Below are positions 24,952 to 26,999 of a stretch of DNA of 26,999 bases, piece after piece. The notes beneath the pieces are model-generated. The model was given only the letters and a program-made list of their open reading frames with translations, made no database searches and was not told the DNA's origin. The DNA comes from JBLHGN01 sp047616325 (lineage in GTDB: Bacteria > Pseudomonadota > Gammaproteobacteria > Pseudomonadales > Cellvibrionaceae). Position numbers and translations under genes: made by a program. Every line of letters begins with the position of its first letter. The first letter of the stretch is position 1. The DNA is taken from NCBI GenBank assembly GCA_047616325.1, contig JBLHGN010000016.1, positions 1 to 26,999 of the forward strand, in the 5' to 3' direction.

Positions 24952-25813
24952 TTATCGCCACTTTTTATGTTTGGAAATCACAGCCAAACCTATCGTAAAA
25001 AAGCAACGGCACGGAATCGTCACGCCAAAGAGAGATTGTCAGCTCCGTTATTACGATGAAGTTTGGTAAAGTTTACGCTATTAATGTGGTCAGGCAGAAT
25101 TTCTTTATGATGGGATCCTGTGAAAATCGTCGAAAAACCACAAAATCTTACGACATCTAATTTGGTGGTTTTTGCGGTCGTAAAGTGGCGCCCCACACTT
25201 TAGTTAGGCAACTAAAGGAAAATAATTACGCCGTCTTTATTTTATTTAGAAAAATTTTACATTCACGATTCAAGAGCTGCCCCCCTCGCTCGCTGCTTTA
25301 TCTGAAGATCGAGATCGAATATTTGACCGAATATCTTCACTTCGCTACGAGGCCCTTCTCTCTTATACAATGCTATTCGGTTTTCCACTTGCCATTTATC
25401 TCACTTCAGCCTGGCAACAAAGAATTTTTATTAAACAACGAGATGGACTGCTAGGGGAATAGCGGAGAGCTTGCCTTGAATGGTGAAACTCAAATTACGA
25501 TAGAAACATATCCACCTAAATATGTCGATACAGATTTCATCCTGCATCCACGCGCTTAGAATGACTCATGTAAGTGCTAATGCCTCATTTATTTCACTAG
25601 TTATTTCGAAGATAGCCAACGGCCTGCGCTGCGATACAAATTTTTACAAATTTGTCACTTAAAGACAATGTAAATACTTCACAATACGTTAAACTCCCCC
25701 GCGATCTAAAAATTTGAGGACAGTGGTAGTCTTCGGTGTTTGATCATATTGTTAAAATAGTCATAAATTATTAGTTACATCGACTTGTTTCATTCTTTAT
25801 AGGAGTATCATTT
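24952..25813. other. Long non-coding tract with interleaved inverted repeats
   Basis: 862 bp with no supportable gene. The notable part is 25133-25202 (described separately). The 359 bp before 25814 should hold the promoter of the linker-protein gene; the area around 25740-25770 (TTGATC, then an AT-rich stretch) is a possible but weak candidate. An imperfect ACAAAT/ATTTGT repeat lies near 25636-25655. Confidence 0.4.
25133..25202. repeat. Interleaved inverted repeats (possible pseudoknot) plus hairpin
   Basis: AAAAACCAC (25133-25141) pairs with GTGGTTTTT (25165-25173). TTACGAC (25148-25154) pairs with GTCGTAA (25177-25183). The order A-B-A'-B' is that of an H-type pseudoknot. TAAAGTG (25181-25187) and CACTTTA (25196-25202) form a further 7-bp hairpin that overlaps B'. 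All arms are perfect. Confidence 0.6.
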
Positions 25814-26680
25814 ATGGACCACAGGAAATATTTACCCCGTTTATTTACAATAATAGCCTTGAGTCTCTTTGCCTGCGTCGGTTTTTCACCCGCCTGGGGG
25901 CAACAAGATGACCCACCCATCATTGACGTTGATCAAACTAACGCCACAACCTTAGGTTTTTATGTTTACGACAGCCCAAGAGCCAAGTTGAGTTATAGCG
26001 TAAATCGTAACGATGTGCGCATGGTCAAAATGGCGTCGAGTGAGAGCTATCTCACTTACACTCTCGAAGATTTACCTGTAAGCGCCCAGATTGACTATCG
26101 CATTACCGCCATAGATGAGTCTTGTAATTGCCTGGTTACCACGCCGATAACATCGATTCAAATGCTTGGCGAGAATACCCCTTCACCTACACCAAGCCCT
26201 ACACCCTATCCCGAACCTACGCTTGAGCCTACACCGCAACCCACATCCACCCCAGAGCCAAATCCCGATGATTTACCAATTGTTATTGTTGGGCAGGCGG
26301 ACATCGTAGTTACCTCAGCCGAATTTATTATCAGCATTGAAGACTTAGTTTTTGACCGTCCATTTACCGAAGATATGGCAATTCAAAGTGGTGCGCTAGC
26401 AGGCCTTGACTTGGTTGATTTTGAGCCAAGTTTTCAAGCGTTCCGCATGAATGATCCGAACTATATCGGCCCAGTCTTCATCGATATGTTTATTGAGGAT
26501 GATTTTACGGGTGGTACGTCTAATATTTTTACAGTATTGGTAGAAATTATTTCACTCCCAGAACCAACTCCTACGCCTGAACCCGAGCCAACACCTACAC
26601 CTACACCTACACCTACACCTACACCTACACCTACACCGCACGAGCCTGAACCTGAACCTGAACCTACACCGGTACCGTAA
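25814..26680 (+). CDS. Exported protein with Pro-Thr linkers, probably truncated
   Basis: The protein has 288 residues. ATG 25814 follows AGGAG by 8 bases. A signal peptide covers about 1-29 (basic MDHRKYLPRL, hydrophobic core, AWG/QQ cut). Residues about 31-120 look like an Fn3-type beta sandwich (LTYTLEDLPVSAQIDYRITA) with a CNC pair. A Pro-Thr/Pro-Glu linker follows (about 122-152), then an unrecognised domain of about 95 residues, then a second linker of TP and EP dipeptides that ends in the stop codon. In cellulose- and chitin-degrading marine bacteria such linkers join binding modules to catalytic or sorting domains, so a C-terminal domain appears missing. A palindrome made of mobile-element ends begins about 25 bp after the stop. 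Function unknown; a surface or extracellular binding role is inferred. Confidence 0.75.
   Translation: MDHRKYLPRLFTIIALSLFACVGFSPAWGQQDDPPIIDVDQTNATTLGFYVYDSPRAKLSYSVNRNDVRMVKMASSESYLTYTLEDLPVSAQIDYRITAIDESCNCLVTTPITSIQMLGENTPSPTPSPTPYPEPTLEPTPQPTSTPEPNPDDLPIVIVGQADIVVTSAEFIISIEDLVFDRPFTEDMAIQSGALAGLDLVDFEPSFQAFRMNDPNYIGPVFIDMFIEDDFTGGTSNIFTVLVEIISLPEPTPTPEPEPTPTPTPTPTPTPTPTPHEPEPEPEPTPVP
26591..26632. repeat. ACACCT hexamer array (7 copies) coding Thr-Pro
   Basis: Seven perfect copies of ACACCT encode Thr-Pro dipeptides in the second linker. They are followed by about three CCTGAA units (Pro-Glu). Copy-number change would alter linker length in frame. Confidence 0.9.
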
Positions 26681-26689
26681 GTTATTTTT

Positions 26690-26743
26690 CCGCAGTAGAG
26701 TCCTATTTATGGATGGGCACTAGCTAGTGCCCGTCCATAAATG
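26690..26743. repeat. 38-nt palindrome built from the ends of the 21.7-kb element
   Basis: 26690-26720 is identical to 21763-21793 (31 bp), and 26721-26743 is identical to 21630-21652 (23 bp). Joined, they make a palindrome at 26705-26742 with arms ATTTATGGATGGGCACTA and TAGTGCCCGTCCATAAAT around GC, with one G-T pair. Six T follow at 26748-26753, so it could also end transcription of the linker-protein gene. Confidence 0.85.
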
Positions 26744-26910
26744 ACTGTTTTTTGAGAATAGCCGATTACTGCTTCGCTTCTTGGTATCGAGCCATTCTAG
26801 GCTGCCCGGCATGGATCAAAAAACAACCACATTGACTCATTGTTCGCCATTTCACTTTGTTCGAGCCGTGAGATTCCTCTCGTGCATTCTTTTGCATGAA
26901 GAAATTCGAT

Positions 26911-26941
26911 GTTCTGGTTAGCGTTACATCCTAACCAGAAC
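26911..26941. terminator. Hairpin at the end of the right-edge transposase frame
   Basis: GTTCTGGTTAG (26911-26921) and CTAACCAGAAC (26931-26941) are perfect 11-nt inverted arms with a 9-nt loop. The minus-strand stop codon TAG of the transposase tail lies inside the stem. There is no U-run, so a factor-independent terminator is only a possibility. Confidence 0.45.
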
Positions 26942-26999
26942 GTAATCTTGCCAAATGCACAAGGTTATAGCTCAACACCGCAGACCATACAAAGGCTTT
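26931..26999 (-). pseudogene. C-terminal tail of a probable transposase, partial at window edge
   Basis: The minus-strand frame entering at the window edge reads KAFVWSAVLSYNLVHLARLR, then SG and TAG. The W-S-x-V-L-x-Y-N-L-x-x-L-x-R-L pattern is typical of the last helix of DDE transposases of the IS5/IS1380 type. The palindrome at 26705-26742 may be the matching end of this element, about 190 bp beyond the stop. Only 22 residues are visible, so both the family and whether the gene is intact are uncertain. Confidence 0.35.

Noticed and set aside
25185..25454. An 89-codon plus-strand ORF from GTG
   Set aside because: No ribosome site, no recognisable domain, and it begins within the structured repeat tract; judged spurious.

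Overview
The window is a stretch of a Gram-negative chromosome. It is dominated by one complete 13-gene operon for the proton-pumping NADH:quinone oxidoreductase (respiratory complex I), read on the minus strand from nuoA (20091) down to nuoN (4755). The fused nuoCD gene, the E. coli-like NuoG with all Fe-S ligands including the extra N7 cluster, the YbcJ-type S4 protein and the DUF2780 and DUF2007 proteins point to a gammaproteobacterium. The Pro-Thr linker protein at the right end is a style I associate with marine polysaccharide degraders of the Cellvibrionaceae (Saccharophagus/Teredinibacter-like). That placement is inference; no marker gene here proves it.

Layout. 1-1390: remains of two unrelated transposases facing each other, both carrying in-frame stops. 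1493-1804: a small DUF2007 protein with a C-terminal zinc-ribbon motif. 2042-4422: a two-gene unit (ATGA overlap) of an exported DegP-like serine protease with an unfamiliar four-cysteine C-terminal region, and a membrane protein with a cytoplasmic-type FHA domain. 4755-20091: nuoA-B-CD-E-F-G-H-I-J-K-L-M-N. Most genes touch or overlap, but the nuoA/nuoB gap contains ten perfect copies of a hexamer that reads TATAAA on the coding strand. 20979-21440: a two-CBS-domain protein on the plus strand.

21441-26999 is a gene-poor, decaying region. It holds a TA-flanked inverted-repeat element (MITE-like), a wrecked sugar-porter MFS gene, a DUF2780 gene with an apparently compensating pair of frameshifts, a short S4-domain gene, small membrane ORFs, a long noncoding tract with interleaved inverted repeats, an exported Pro/Thr-linker protein that stops inside its second linker, and the tail of another probable transposase at the right edge. 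The ends of the MITE-like element recur, joined as a 38-nt palindrome, directly after the linker protein.

How the genes work together: the nuo products form one membrane enzyme. NuoE-F-G take electrons from NADH, NuoB-CD-I pass them to quinone, and NuoA-H-J-K-L-M-N form the proton-pumping arm. The remaining genes show no clear functional tie to it. I did not find a convincing novel multi-gene defence or biosynthetic system. The best leads are the intra-operon TATAAA microsatellite, the FHA/protease pair and the palindromic repeat family.
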